A stretch of DNA of 64,000 bases from an uncultured Lacinutrix sp. (GTDB lineage: Bacteria; Bacteroidota; Bacteroidia; Flavobacteriales; Flavobacteriaceae): NCBI GenBank assembly GCA_937129145.1, contig CAKZMU010000008.1, forward strand, positions 90,333 to 154,332. Direction: 5' to 3'. The notes under the pieces are model-generated. The model was given only the letters and a program-made list of their open reading frames with translations, was not told the DNA's origin and did not search any database. Positions 36,032-45,228 of the stretch are shown one piece after another; the first letter of the stretch is position 1; every line of letters begins with the position of its first letter. The translations under genes and the position numbers were made by a program.

Positions 36032-37110
36032 GAGTACTGCAAATAATAGATTCTTTAGATGCTGGAGGCGCAGAGCGAGTTGCTGTTAATGTAGCCAATA
36101 TATTATCTCATAATAAAGATTTTAAATCGTATTTATGTGCCACTAGAAAAGAAGGATTGTTAAAAAATAGCATAGATAAAAATGTAGGATACCTATGCCT
36201 TAATAAGAAATCAACCTTTGATGTGTCTGCAATAAAAAAGCTACGTCAATTTGTAAAAAAGAATAACATTGATATTCTTCATGCACATTCAACCTCATAT
36301 TTTATAGCAACGTTGGTTAAATTGCTTGTTCCAAATATTAAAATTGTTTGGCATGATCATTATGGTTATAGAGCTTTTACAAATGTTAGAAAGTCAAGAG
36401 TTTTGCAATTCTGTTCTAGATATTTTTCATCTATAATTTGTGTCAACAACAACCTGAAAAATTGGTCTAAAAAGTATTTAAAAACGGCAAATGTGACATA
36501 TTTACCCAACTTTGCAATTCAAGACACTATTAAGCCGACAACAATTTTGAAAGGGAAAAATGGGGAGCGCATTTTACACTTAGCAAACTTAAGACCTCAA
36601 AAAGACCACCTAACATTATTAAAAACGTTTAAGGAACTATTGTTAATGTATCCTGAATATACATTACATTGTGTAGGTAAAAATTTTGAAGATGAATATG
36701 CTGCACAAACAATGAAGCACGTTTATGACCTTGGTTTAAACGATCATGTGTTTTTTTATGGAAGCAGAAAAGATATTACCAATATTTTAGATCAAAGCGC
36801 TATTTGTGTGTTATCATCAAACTCTGAAGGTTTGCCTATAGCTTTACTAGAATATGGACTTGCACAAAAACCAGTAATTGCGACAGATGTTGGTGATTGT
36901 GCAAATGTAATTGATGATGGTGTAAATGGTGTTATTGTAGAAAAAGAAAACCCCAAACTATTAGCAAAAGAATTAATGCATCTTATTGAAAACACTAGTG
37001 TAGCCGAAGCGTATGCCAAACAATTAAAAACAAAAGTAGAAAACCAATATTCAAAAGAAGTGTATCTTAGAGAATTAATCAAGATATATAAGGCAACTAT
37101 AGATGCATAA
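36028..37110 (+). CDS. Glycosyltransferase family 4 (GT-B)
   Basis: A textbook family 4 enzyme of 360 residues: VLQIIDSLDAGGAERVAVNVANIL is the GAEr acceptor loop (residues 3-26), ILHLANLRPQKDHLTLLKTF begins the donor domain (about 185) and CVLSSNSEGLPIALLEYGLAQKPVIATDVGD gives E-x7-E (about 265-285). No membrane segment. The enzyme should be cytoplasmic and peripheral. It overlaps the polymerase/ligase gene by eight bases. Confidence 0.92.
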   Translation: MRVLQIIDSLDAGGAERVAVNVANILSHNKDFKSYLCATRKEGLLKNSIDKNVGYLCLNKKSTFDVSAIKKLRQFVKKNNIDILHAHSTSYFIATLVKLLVPNIKIVWHDHYGYRAFTNVRKSRVLQFCSRYFSSIICVNNNLKNWSKKYLKTANVTYLPNFAIQDTIKPTTILKGKNGERILHLANLRPQKDHLTLLKTFKELLLMYPEYTLHCVGKNFEDEYAAQTMKHVYDLGLNDHVFFYGSRKDITNILDQSAICVLSSNSEGLPIALLEYGLAQKPVIATDVGDCANVIDDGVNGVIVEKENPKLLAKELMHLIENTSVAEAYAKQLKTKVENQYSKEVYLRELIKIYKATIDA

Positions 37111-38458
37111 GTTTTATAATAAAAATATTGAGCTATTTTTTATTTTGTTGCATATCGCATTAGGTTTGGTGTGTTATTTTATACCATTTAGTTCAAAAAT
37201 AATAAGTTTTTTAGTGGCTTTTTTGTCCATATCTTTTGTTTTAATTTCAAAAAACAAAGTGTTAGCGGTATTGGTTGCGTGTGCTTATGTGGCAACGAGT
37301 GATGTGTTTTTCAGAATGACTGGAGGCTTGTTTTTTTATGAGTTGCATAAGTATTTATTGATTCTATTGGTTTTGATTGGATTTGTTTTTGACCAAGTAA
37401 GAGTGAAAGGGCAAGTTTTTTTAGCATATGTTGGATTGTTATTACTCACTATTATTTTTACAAGTTATGATTATACTGATCAAGTAAGGAAAATGATAGC
37501 TTTTAATTTAGCAGGACCGGTTTCTCTGGGCATTGTGGCGTTTTATTTTTATAAAAAAAAGGTAACAATGCAAGAGTTAAGTAATGTATTATTCTATGCC
37601 TTATTGCCAATAATTTCGTTAGTAGTATATTTATTTTTATATACACCAAGTATAAAAGACTCTGTTACAGGTACTGCCTCAAACTTTGCAACTTCTGGTG
37701 GTTTTGGACCTAATCAAGTATCTACAATTCTAGGAGTTGGTATGTTTATTTTGTTTTCAAGATTATTACTCAATAAGTTTAAAGGTGTGCAATCAATTTT
37801 TGAAATAATATTGCTTGGTTTTATGAGTTTTAGAGGGCTTGTAACATTCTCTAGAGGAGGTATGGTTACGGCGGTGGTGGCGATAATTATATTATTACTA
37901 ATTACATATGTTAGAGGTCAAAAAAAGTTTAGAACCAAAGTATTAGTAGCATTAGTAAGTTCTACAATTTTGGGAATTTCAGTTTGGTTATTTGCTTCTA
38001 ACAGAACATCTGGATTAATCGATAATAGATATGCAAATGAAAACGCTTTGGGTGTTGCTAAGCAAGATGTTTCTACTGGTAGAAAAGATTTGTTTTTAAC
38101 CGAAGTTGAAGCATTTATTGAAAGCCCAATTGTTGGTATTGGAGTGGGTAAGAATAAAGGATATAGATTTGATAAAACAGGAAAGATAGCAGCTTCACAT
38201 AATGAAATAAGTCGTTTATTGGCTGAACATGGTTCTCTGGGAATTTTGGCACTTTGTATATTGTTATTTGTACCACTTTTACTTAGAATTGAGAATAGTA
38301 AGAATATCTATTTTTACTCATTTTTTATTATGTGGTTGCTAACAATCAATCATTCTGCTATGCGAATAGCGTTTCCATCGTTTGTATATGGTTTATGCTT
38401 GTTGGATGTTACTTTTCCAAAGAAAAGCAAGGTAAAAAAAGCAAATAGCTTAATTTAG
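37103..38458 (+). CDS. O-antigen ligase/polymerase family membrane protein (Wzy_C/WaaL)
   Basis: The 451-residue protein has about eleven membrane segments. A large outside loop (about 305-375) carries IVGIGVGKNKGYRF and SHNEISRLLAEHGSLGIL, the H-N-x5-L-x-E-x-G motif of the Wzy_C family that includes both WaaL ligases and Wzy polymerases. In an ABC-exported system polymerisation occurs inside the cell, so a ligase that joins the chain to lipid A core or another acceptor is the simpler reading. A polymerase for a second glycan cannot be excluded. It ends just before another glycosyltransferase gene. Confidence 0.85.
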   Translation: MHKFYNKNIELFFILLHIALGLVCYFIPFSSKIISFLVAFLSISFVLISKNKVLAVLVACAYVATSDVFFRMTGGLFFYELHKYLLILLVLIGFVFDQVRVKGQVFLAYVGLLLLTIIFTSYDYTDQVRKMIAFNLAGPVSLGIVAFYFYKKKVTMQELSNVLFYALLPIISLVVYLFLYTPSIKDSVTGTASNFATSGGFGPNQVSTILGVGMFILFSRLLLNKFKGVQSIFEIILLGFMSFRGLVTFSRGGMVTAVVAIIILLLITYVRGQKKFRTKVLVALVSSTILGISVWLFASNRTSGLIDNRYANENALGVAKQDVSTGRKDLFLTEVEAFIESPIVGIGVGKNKGYRFDKTGKIAASHNEISRLLAEHGSLGILALCILLFVPLLLRIENSKNIYFYSFFIMWLLTINHSAMRIAFPSFVYGLCLLDVTFPKKSKVKKANSLI

Positions 38459-38460
38459 TT

Positions 38461-39468
38461 ATGATACTCTACCTAGGTAACAACTTAAAATCAAAGCAAA
38501 CCAACCTAACTACATTGGCACAATTAAGTGGTTTGTTAAATGATGAAGGATTTACCTTAAAGACAGCTTCATCATTACAAAATCAAATTTTAAGATTGTT
38601 TTCAATGCTTTGGTCTATTATCAAGTATAGCAACAGGATAGATTACGTATTGATAGATACGTATAGTACGAAAAACTTCTATTATGCATTTGCTACAAGC
38701 CAAATGTGTAGGCTTTTAAAATTAAAATATATCCCTGTTCTTCATGGAGGAAATTTGCCCTATAGATTAGATAAATCGCCAAGATTAAGTAAGTATATTT
38801 TCTCTAATTCATATAAAAATGTAACAGTTTCAAAATACCTAAAGCATGAATTTAAAATAAGAGGATTTAAGGCTACTTTTATTCCCAATGTTTTAGAAAT
38901 TGAAAAATATAACTTTTTAAAAAGGGGATTTTCCTACCCTAAACTGTTATATGTACGAGCGTTCGCCAATATTTATAATCCAGAAATGGCTATTAAGGTT
39001 TTAGGTGAGATAATAAAAGTATATCCAAAAGCAGTTTTATGCATGGTAGGTCCTGAAAAAGATAATTCGTATGAAGTTTGTAAAGCACTAGTAAAATCTT
39101 TAAAACTAGAGAATCATGTTGAATTTACAGGACTATTATCAAAACAAGAATGGCACAAAAAAGCTGAAGATTATAACATTTTTATTAATACAACAAATAT
39201 CGACAATGCTCCAGTAAGTGTTATGGAAGCAATGGCATTAGGTTTACCTATCGTTTCTACAAATGTTGGAGGTATGCCTTTTTTAATAGAAAATAACGAG
39301 ACAGGAATTCTCGTAAATAAAAATGATGTAAAAGCTATGACAGAAGCAATATTGTTGATTTGTAAAAATATTGAAACAGCTAATTCTTTATCTATTAAGG
39401 CTAGAAATCAAGTTGAAAATCATGACTGGAATAAGGTTAAGTCTTTGTGGTGTAGTATTTTACAATAG
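38461..39468 (+). CDS. Glycosyltransferase family 4 (GT-B)
   Basis: A 335-residue enzyme, short for the family. The N-terminal domain is compact (MILYLGNNLKSKQTNLTTLAQ), with YIPVLHGGNLPYRL near residue 95. The donor domain has LLYVRAFANIYNPEMAIKVL (about 160), VEFTGLLSKQEWHKKAEDYNIFINTTNIDNAPVSVMEAMALGLPIV; here the first glutamate of E-x7-E is replaced by D or N (TNIDNAPVSVMEA). Such variants are common in family 4 members of surface-glycan loci. It is two bases after the ligase gene and 52 bases before the second phosphoglycosyl transferase. Confidence 0.87.
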   Translation: MILYLGNNLKSKQTNLTTLAQLSGLLNDEGFTLKTASSLQNQILRLFSMLWSIIKYSNRIDYVLIDTYSTKNFYYAFATSQMCRLLKLKYIPVLHGGNLPYRLDKSPRLSKYIFSNSYKNVTVSKYLKHEFKIRGFKATFIPNVLEIEKYNFLKRGFSYPKLLYVRAFANIYNPEMAIKVLGEIIKVYPKAVLCMVGPEKDNSYEVCKALVKSLKLENHVEFTGLLSKQEWHKKAEDYNIFINTTNIDNAPVSVMEAMALGLPIVSTNVGGMPFLIENNETGILVNKNDVKAMTEAILLICKNIETANSLSIKARNQVENHDWNKVKSLWCSILQ

Positions 39469-39520
39469 AAAATAGTTCAAAATTATTTTACTTAGTATAT
39501 TTAACACATTAAATAATACA

Positions 39521-40915
39521 ATGTCAAAAAATAAAGGAATCCATTTCGAAATTTCTGAACGTAAAGTACTTTTACGTGTTTTTGATATACTAAGCGCTCT
39601 ATTAGCTCTTGAGTTAGTTGGCTATTATTTTCAATTTGATTATTTTCTAGTAACAAAAGAGCAATGGCTTTGGTCACTCGTTTTAGGGTTTTATTTAACC
39701 GCTTTTGGAACTGTTTTTGAGTTATACAACTTAAAACAATCTAGTAAACTTGATAATACATTTAAAAACATAGTAATTACTGTATCCGTTACTGTACTTT
39801 TCTATTTGTTTACGCCTATAGTAACTCCAGTTTTACCTAACCATAGGCTAGAAATTGTGTATTTCTTTTTATCTATAGTGGCAGCTATTTTCCTTTGGAG
39901 ATATGCGTATGTTACATTTATTGCATCACCAAGATTTTACAAAAAAGTGATAGTACTAGGTGAGGTTTCTAATATAGAAAACTTAGTAAACACCTTTAGT
40001 ACAGCCGACCCAAATTATAAAATAGTTGGTTATATAAATAGTAATATTTCTAGTAATGAAAATGTAAGGTTTAAAGGTTTAAAAGAGTTTAGTGCTGGAA
40101 GCCTAAAAAAGACTATTAGTGAAGAAGGTATTTCAGAAATTGTTATTGCTATCAATGACTCCGAGGCTATTACACCATATTTATATAACGAGTTAACTCA
40201 TCTCATTGAAAAAGGGTTCACCATAAGGGAATACACTCAGGTTTTTGAGGAAATTACTAAACGTGTTCCCGTACAATTTGTTGGAAAAGATTTTTATAAA
40301 TACTTTCCGTTTAGTCGAAGTAATCAAAACAAATTATACATGTTTTACCATCGTTTGATGGATATAGTATGTTCAGTAATAGGCATTATAATAGGTGTAG
40401 TTTTATTGCCTATTGTATTTTTTGGCAATGTATTTGGGAATAGAGGCTCTTTGTTTTATATGCAAACACGTATTGGTAAAAATAGTAAGCCATTTAAAAT
40501 TTATAAGTTTAGAACCATGGTAAAGGACGCCGAAAAGGACGGTATGAAATGGGCAGATAAAAATGACTCAAGAGTTACAAGTTTTGGTCGCTTTTTAAGA
40601 CGTACACGTCTTGACGAAATCCCTCAGTTCATTAATGTGCTTAAAGGTGATATGAGCATAATTGGTCCAAGACCAGAACGCCCATTTTTTGTTAATGAGC
40701 TTTCAAAAGTGATACCTTTTTATGAAACTCGGCATACTGTTAAACCAGGATTATCAGGTTGGGCTCAAGTAAACTGTCGTTATGGTGCCTCAATTGAAGA
40801 TAGTTTGGTGAAACTGCAATATGATTTATATTATATTAAACATAGAAGCTTCTTCTTAGATGTAAATATTATTGTAAAAACGTTAAGCACTATGGTGTAT
40901 TACCGTGGACAATAG
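39521..40915 (+). CDS. Polyprenyl glycosylphosphotransferase, long WcaJ type
   Basis: This 464-residue enzyme starts a lipid-linked glycan by moving sugar-1-phosphate to undecaprenyl phosphate. Four membrane segments (about residues 18-130) lead to a CoA-binding-like Rossmann domain (KKVIVLGEVSNIENLV, about 145-240), then a further membrane hairpin (about 280-305) and the catalytic part with KIYKFRTMVKDAEKDG, RFLRRTRLDEIPQFINVLKG and DMSIIGPRPERP. It ends the locus. With the short transferase at 8859 this gives two initiation enzymes, possibly for two glycans. Glucose, galactose or an amino sugar could be the substrate. Confidence 0.93.
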   Translation: MSKNKGIHFEISERKVLLRVFDILSALLALELVGYYFQFDYFLVTKEQWLWSLVLGFYLTAFGTVFELYNLKQSSKLDNTFKNIVITVSVTVLFYLFTPIVTPVLPNHRLEIVYFFLSIVAAIFLWRYAYVTFIASPRFYKKVIVLGEVSNIENLVNTFSTADPNYKIVGYINSNISSNENVRFKGLKEFSAGSLKKTISEEGISEIVIAINDSEAITPYLYNELTHLIEKGFTIREYTQVFEEITKRVPVQFVGKDFYKYFPFSRSNQNKLYMFYHRLMDIVCSVIGIIIGVVLLPIVFFGNVFGNRGSLFYMQTRIGKNSKPFKIYKFRTMVKDAEKDGMKWADKNDSRVTSFGRFLRRTRLDEIPQFINVLKGDMSIIGPRPERPFFVNELSKVIPFYETRHTVKPGLSGWAQVNCRYGASIEDSLVKLQYDLYYIKHRSFFLDVNIIVKTLSTMVYYRGQ

Positions 40916-40916
40916 C

Positions 40917-42089
40917 CTAACTATTTAGGTTGTAAAACTTCAGAAGAAATACGTAACGTACCAATAGCGCTATAAAAAACGGAATTAACCCAATGGCAAA
41001 TACTTGCACGCCTATTATCCAGTGCAATGTTAACAAGCAAAACATAATTACTAAAAACTTCAAGTATTTTTTAAACCAATTACTAGGTGATTTTTTAAGT
41101 AGTTGTCCAATTATAAATAAATTAATAGGGAAAGCCCACAGCAAATTGTAATTATTGGCTGTAGCAGTGTGGTCTGTAGCAAACCATAGCAGTAATAAGA
41201 ACACACCTATTAAGCCAGTAATACCAAACAATGTTACATCCAGCCATTTGCGACGTTGGTTGTTTTTATAATCTCGATATGTTAACCATATAATGAGTAG
41301 TCCGAATAAACCAAAAATCATCAAAGGGCTTGTAAAAAAAGAATTTGTGCTTGACCTCTCCCTCTTTTTATAAAGTGAACGGGATTGTTTTACGAGTGGT
41401 TTATTTGAATTTGTAAACGTAGCTTTTTCAAAAAAGGTATAAATGTATTTTGGTAAAAACATGTGTTCTTCTGGTGATGCTTTTTTATCAATTATCGAAC
41501 CTAAAGCCACATCAATACCTAAACTTCCCCAAGAGTTTTTGTTTACATGCTCATGTATTAGCGCTCTAAATGTTTTTTGGTTAAAATCAGCAGGATTACT
41601 AAACGTAATGTGTTCATTTAAAGCCACTTTTAAAACATCTTTCATTTTTGTAGCACAATTATCATAGAAGAAATCGTAGAGGTAATACTTGTTCTCTGGC
41701 TTTGCATTATTCTGTAAAAAATTAAAAACCTGCTGTTTTTGCGATTGTGTTAAGTCTAATATTTGCTCATTTATCGACCTATTTTGAGCGATATATGCCT
41801 GAAAAAAGTCATCATAGGCATCATGAGACAGTTTGTAATTTAATTTCCCTTGAGCAAATTTTAGATAGAAATTTGGTGTGTCAAAATCAAACGTTCCGTA
41901 GTTATAGACCTCGTCAATCATTCTTCCTTTATCACGAACCCTAAAACCATTATGTCCAAAAGCGTCCATTAATAAGGTGCCTGGACCAATGGTAAGCACG
42001 CTTATTTCTGCTTGATTGGAGAGTTGTAATTGCGCATTCGACGTAAGCGAACAAAAAAGAAACAGTAATAAGAGTAGTTTTATTCTCAT
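40917..42089 (-). CDS. DUF4105 membrane protein, Lnb-type lipoprotein N-acyltransferase candidate
   Basis: The 390-residue protein has a signal peptide (LLLLLFLFCSLTSNAQ), a periplasmic DUF4105 domain (about residues 25-215) and four or five C-terminal membrane segments. The domain holds MDAFGHNGFRV (His near residue 46) and FFYDNCATKMKD (Cys near 147), the His and Cys expected for this thiol-dependent family. Work on Bacteroides has linked DUF4105 proteins to lipoprotein N-acylation (Lnb); I recall this but cannot check it here. It is convergent with the end of the polysaccharide locus and overlaps the PorV-like gene stop by one base, so the two are one operon. Confidence 0.82.
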   Translation of the reverse strand: MRIKLLLLLFLFCSLTSNAQLQLSNQAEISVLTIGPGTLLMDAFGHNGFRVRDKGRMIDEVYNYGTFDFDTPNFYLKFAQGKLNYKLSHDAYDDFFQAYIAQNRSINEQILDLTQSQKQQVFNFLQNNAKPENKYYLYDFFYDNCATKMKDVLKVALNEHITFSNPADFNQKTFRALIHEHVNKNSWGSLGIDVALGSIIDKKASPEEHMFLPKYIYTFFEKATFTNSNKPLVKQSRSLYKKRERSSTNSFFTSPLMIFGLFGLLIIWLTYRDYKNNQRRKWLDVTLFGITGLIGVFLLLLWFATDHTATANNYNLLWAFPINLFIIGQLLKKSPSNWFKKYLKFLVIMFCLLTLHWIIGVQVFAIGLIPFFIALLVRYVFLLKFYNLNS

Positions 42090-43156
42090 TATCTAAAAAT
42101 ACTAAAATCCAATTTTACCGAAAATACGTTGGAATATAAAGCGGCACTTTGGTCGCCAATATCTGTAAAAGCGTAATCAATTTGAATACCTCTGTACCTG
42201 AAGCCCACTCCAAAATTAGGCTGAAAACTCAGCTGTTCCGTATTATCTATTTGTAATTCATTTTGAAAATTCCCAAGTCCTGCACGTAGAAATACCATAT
42301 CGGTATACCCAAATTCAAAACCCAAAGCTGGATTAATACTTGCAAACGAGGTGGAAACAATATCATTGGTTTCGGCAAACCTGATGTTTAAATCAAGCTC
42401 TGCCCTCAGTTTGTAGTCGTAATTAAACTCAAATAGTTTTGACATACCAATTTGCATTTTTGGCAGCGTAAGTTCGGAGCCTTCAGGAGCTTCTTGGTTT
42501 TCACCTGGAATGGCATTTTGTATATCTGCTAACTTTTCTTCATCAATAGCCCAGGCATTAAAGGTTGTGGTGATATCTCTAACCATGACACCAAATTGCC
42601 AGTCGTTGCGTTCAAACTGTATTCCTAAATCGAGTCCAAATCCCCAAGAAGACGCAAAATCGCCAATAACACGACGTATAACTTTGGCATTAACGCCATA
42701 ATTCAATCCATCTACAGGTAATCTTCTAGCATACGAAAATGTAAATCCGTAATCGGCAGCCGAAAACAAATTAATATTATCGTAATTCACATTGCCTTGT
42801 TCGTCAATAAGTTGTGTGGTATCCAAAATATCATCCACACCAAAACGAATAATTGAAATACCAACAGCACTTCTATCATCCAAAGGTTTTGCAAAAGCGA
42901 TGTAGTTGTAATTAGCAATATTAGCAAAATAGCTGGAGTGCATCAACGCTATTTGATTGTCTTCCATATGTACTAAACCTGCAGGATTCCAATAACCAGA
43001 ATTTACGTCGTTGGTAGTAGCAACCACAGCATTGCTCATACCAAGTGCAGCGGCATCTACACCAATATTCATAAATTCATTGGAATATTTTCTGGTAGTT
43101 TGTGCCGACACTAGTGTGATACATAAAATAAGTAGTGTTGCTAAATACGTTTTCAA
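42089..43156 (-). CDS. PorV/PorQ-like outer-membrane beta-barrel (type IX secretion-associated family)
   Basis: The protein (355 residues from TTG 43156, or 362 from TTG 43177) has a signal peptide ending TLVSAQ and a FadL-like barrel. MNIGVDAAALGMSNAVVAT and GYWNPAGLVHMEDNQIALMHSSYFANI are hallmarks of the PorV/PorQ family, followed by alternating strands and a terminal VFSVKLDFSIFR with C-terminal Phe region typical of barrels. In type IX secretion PorV shuttles cargo to the sortase PorU. This copy may be the second PorV-like paralogue (PorV2) found in flavobacteria; no other type IX core gene is close. I favour start 43156 because it puts KTYLATLL directly before the hydrophobic core. Confidence 0.83.
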   Translation of the reverse strand: MKTYLATLLILCITLVSAQTTRKYSNEFMNIGVDAAALGMSNAVVATTNDVNSGYWNPAGLVHMEDNQIALMHSSYFANIANYNYIAFAKPLDDRSAVGISIIRFGVDDILDTTQLIDEQGNVNYDNINLFSAADYGFTFSYARRLPVDGLNYGVNAKVIRRVIGDFASSWGFGLDLGIQFERNDWQFGVMVRDITTTFNAWAIDEEKLADIQNAIPGENQEAPEGSELTLPKMQIGMSKLFEFNYDYKLRAELDLNIRFAETNDIVSTSFASINPALGFEFGYTDMVFLRAGLGNFQNELQIDNTEQLSFQPNFGVGFRYRGIQIDYAFTDIGDQSAALYSNVFSVKLDFSIFR

Positions 43157-43279
43157 AAGGCAATTTCTTTTATGCAAAGATGCATAATATTTTCCAACCT
43201 TTTAAACTCTAATTTGCATTAGATATTGTTCTTTTTTGGAGTTGAACCCAAATAGTTTATTATTTTTACTCCACTAAAT

Positions 43280-44026
43280 ATGTTGAGTTTGAATAAACAC
43301 ATTCCAAATTTTGTAACGCTTTTAAACCTTTTCTGCGGAAGTATTGCAGTAATCTTTGCAGTTAATGGGTCTTTAGTGACAGCATCCTTTTTTGCATTTC
43401 TGGGTATTTTCTTTGATTTTTTTGACGGATTGTTAGCCAGAAAGCTCAACGCACAAAGTGAATTAGGGTTGCAGTTAGATTCTTTAGCAGATATGGTTAC
43501 TAGCGGATTAGTGCCTGGAATTGTTATGTTTCAACTTTTTAATTTGCAAGGTAGTGATTGGTTTAGCTTTGGAGTAAATGAAACAGTTGGCTTTAATAGC
43601 ACTTTGGAGGAAGTAACATTTTTACCTTTAATTGGCTTATTAATAACACTTGCTTCAGCTTATAGACTAGCAAATTTCAATATAGATAACAACCAAACCG
43701 ATAGTTTTATTGGCTTACCAACACCAGCAAATACCTTACTTATTTTGTCTTTTCCGTTGATTATGGAATTTCAAAATAATGATACAATAAATGCCATTAT
43801 CCTAAATAAATGGTTTTTAATTGCTGTCACGCTTGTGAGTTGTTACTTGCTAAATGCTAAAATTAAACTGTTGGCTTTAAAATTTAAAACGTGGAATTTT
43901 CAAGATAATGCGGCAAGATATTTACTCATTATTTTGGCAGCTGTTTTACTAATTGTGTTTCAGTTTGCTGCTATTCCGCTAATTATATTGGCATATATTA
44001 TTATCTCTCTTTTAAATAGAAATTAA
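43280..44026 (+). CDS. pssA: CDP-diacylglycerol--serine O-phosphatidyltransferase
   Basis: It makes phosphatidylserine, the precursor of phosphatidylethanolamine, the main flavobacterial phospholipid. The 248-residue membrane protein contains the full CDP-alcohol phosphatidyltransferase motif: DGLLAR, eight residues, G, three, D, three, D (about residues 50-72). About seven hydrophobic segments are present. The insertion at about 90-115 (SFGVNETVGFNSTLEE) is often seen in Bacteroidota PssA. It starts 102 bases from the divergent PorV-like gene and is followed three bases later by a DUF808 gene. Confidence 0.9.
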   Translation: MLSLNKHIPNFVTLLNLFCGSIAVIFAVNGSLVTASFFAFLGIFFDFFDGLLARKLNAQSELGLQLDSLADMVTSGLVPGIVMFQLFNLQGSDWFSFGVNETVGFNSTLEEVTFLPLIGLLITLASAYRLANFNIDNNQTDSFIGLPTPANTLLILSFPLIMEFQNNDTINAIILNKWFLIAVTLVSCYLLNAKIKLLALKFKTWNFQDNAARYLLIILAAVLLIVFQFAAIPLIILAYIIISLLNRN

Positions 44027-44029
44027 ACA

Positions 44030-44902
44030 ATGGCTTCAGGATTTTTTGCATTACTTGACGATATCTCTGTGCTTATGGACGACGTGGTTGCCATGAGTAA
44101 AATAACCACCAAAAAAACTGCTGGAATTTTAGGAGATGACCTAGCGGTAAATGCCGAAAAAGCCTCTGGATTTGTATCATCTAGAGAGTTACCTGTGTTA
44201 TGGGCAATAACCAAAGGCTCATTTTTAAATAAGTTGATTATTCTACCAGCAGCTTTTTTACTGAGTGCTTTTTTACCTTGGTCGGTAACCATTATTTTGT
44301 TGTTGGGAGCCATTTATTTAGCGTTTGAAGGTGCCGAAAAAATCTATGAATACTTTGTGCCTCACACTCACGAAACGCATACAGTAAAAAGTAAAGTGTT
44401 GCCCAAAGAAGCCATTTTAGAATTAGAAAAAAGTAAAATAAAATCGGCAATTATAACCGACTTTATTTTGTCTGTTGAAATAGTCATTATTGCCTTAGGA
44501 ACTGTAATAGATGAACCCTTACTAACTCAAATATTAGTGGTGACTGTCGTAGCAATTATCGCCACAGTTGGTGTGTATGGTATTGTAGCTTTAATTGTAA
44601 GGATGGACGATTTAGGGCTGAGGCTAGTAAGATTGAGCAATGGAAAAAAGAACTTTTTAAGCTTTATAGGCAATATTTTAGTAAGAGCATTACCATTAAT
44701 TATTAAATCATTATCTGTTATTGGGACTATTGCGTTGTTACTGGTTGCTGGTGGTATCTTTGTGCATAATATTGAGTACCTACATCACTTTTTAGAAAGT
44801 TGGCCTGCGATTTTAAGGGATTTTGTAATTGGTTTGGGCGTTGGTGTTTTGGCACTTATTGGGTTTAAGTTGGTTAAAGGATTAGTTAAACTCGTGCGTT
44901 AA
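44030..44902 (+). CDS. DUF808 inner-membrane protein (YedI family)
   Basis: The 290-residue protein begins MASGFFALLDDISVLMDDV and continues KTAGILGDDLAVNAEKASGF and RELPVLWAITKGSFLNK, the strongly conserved N-terminus of the DUF808/YedI family. About six membrane segments follow, with a His-rich loop (PHTHETHT) near residue 110. Function is unknown; no catalytic residue can be named. The gene starts three bases after pssA and is probably co-transcribed with it. The identification by motif is firm. Confidence 0.88.
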   Translation: MASGFFALLDDISVLMDDVVAMSKITTKKTAGILGDDLAVNAEKASGFVSSRELPVLWAITKGSFLNKLIILPAAFLLSAFLPWSVTIILLLGAIYLAFEGAEKIYEYFVPHTHETHTVKSKVLPKEAILELEKSKIKSAIITDFILSVEIVIIALGTVIDEPLLTQILVVTVVAIIATVGVYGIVALIVRMDDLGLRLVRLSNGKKNFLSFIGNILVRALPLIIKSLSVIGTIALLLVAGGIFVHNIEYLHHFLESWPAILRDFVIGLGVGVLALIGFKLVKGLVKLVR

Positions 44903-44933
44903 TTTTAGGAATAATACTTGATAGTAAGAAGAA

Positions 44934-45209
44934 ATGATTAAATTAAAGAAGAAATTAAATGATGTTTGGTTCAATATATCTGCAATTTTTATAGGACTTT
45001 TAATAGCGTTATTAGTTGCTGTAAATACAATTAACAATTTACCGCAAAGTTCTAATCATGGAGGATTTATCCCTTTGATTAATATAGTAATGGGTACTGC
45101 TATAACACTGATAGCGTATTTAAGCCTGAAAAGATTATTAAAAAACCATAGTTGGATAATTACATTTATTGGAATTGTATTGACAATATTTTCTGCAAAA
45201 TATATTTAG
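44934..45209 (+). CDS. Small three-helix membrane protein, unknown
   Basis: A 91-residue hypothetical protein with a basic start (MIKLKKKLNDVW) and three hydrophobic segments at about residues 12-30, 46-64 and 74-90. NLPQSSNHGGFIPL forms a loop between the first two. No family recognised. It lies 31 bases after the DUF808 gene on the same strand and converges on lptB. Codon use and the tidy membrane pattern support it being real. Confidence 0.55.
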   Translation: MIKLKKKLNDVWFNISAIFIGLLIALLVAVNTINNLPQSSNHGGFIPLINIVMGTAITLIAYLSLKRLLKNHSWIITFIGIVLTIFSAKYI

Positions 45210-45228
45210 AACAAATAATATTCAGCAT

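Noticed and set aside
5619..40915. Insertion sequences or att sites bounding the polysaccharide locus
   Set aside because: No transposase, integrase, tRNA gene or terminal inverted repeat could be seen at either border; both borders are ordinary divergent or convergent gene junctions.
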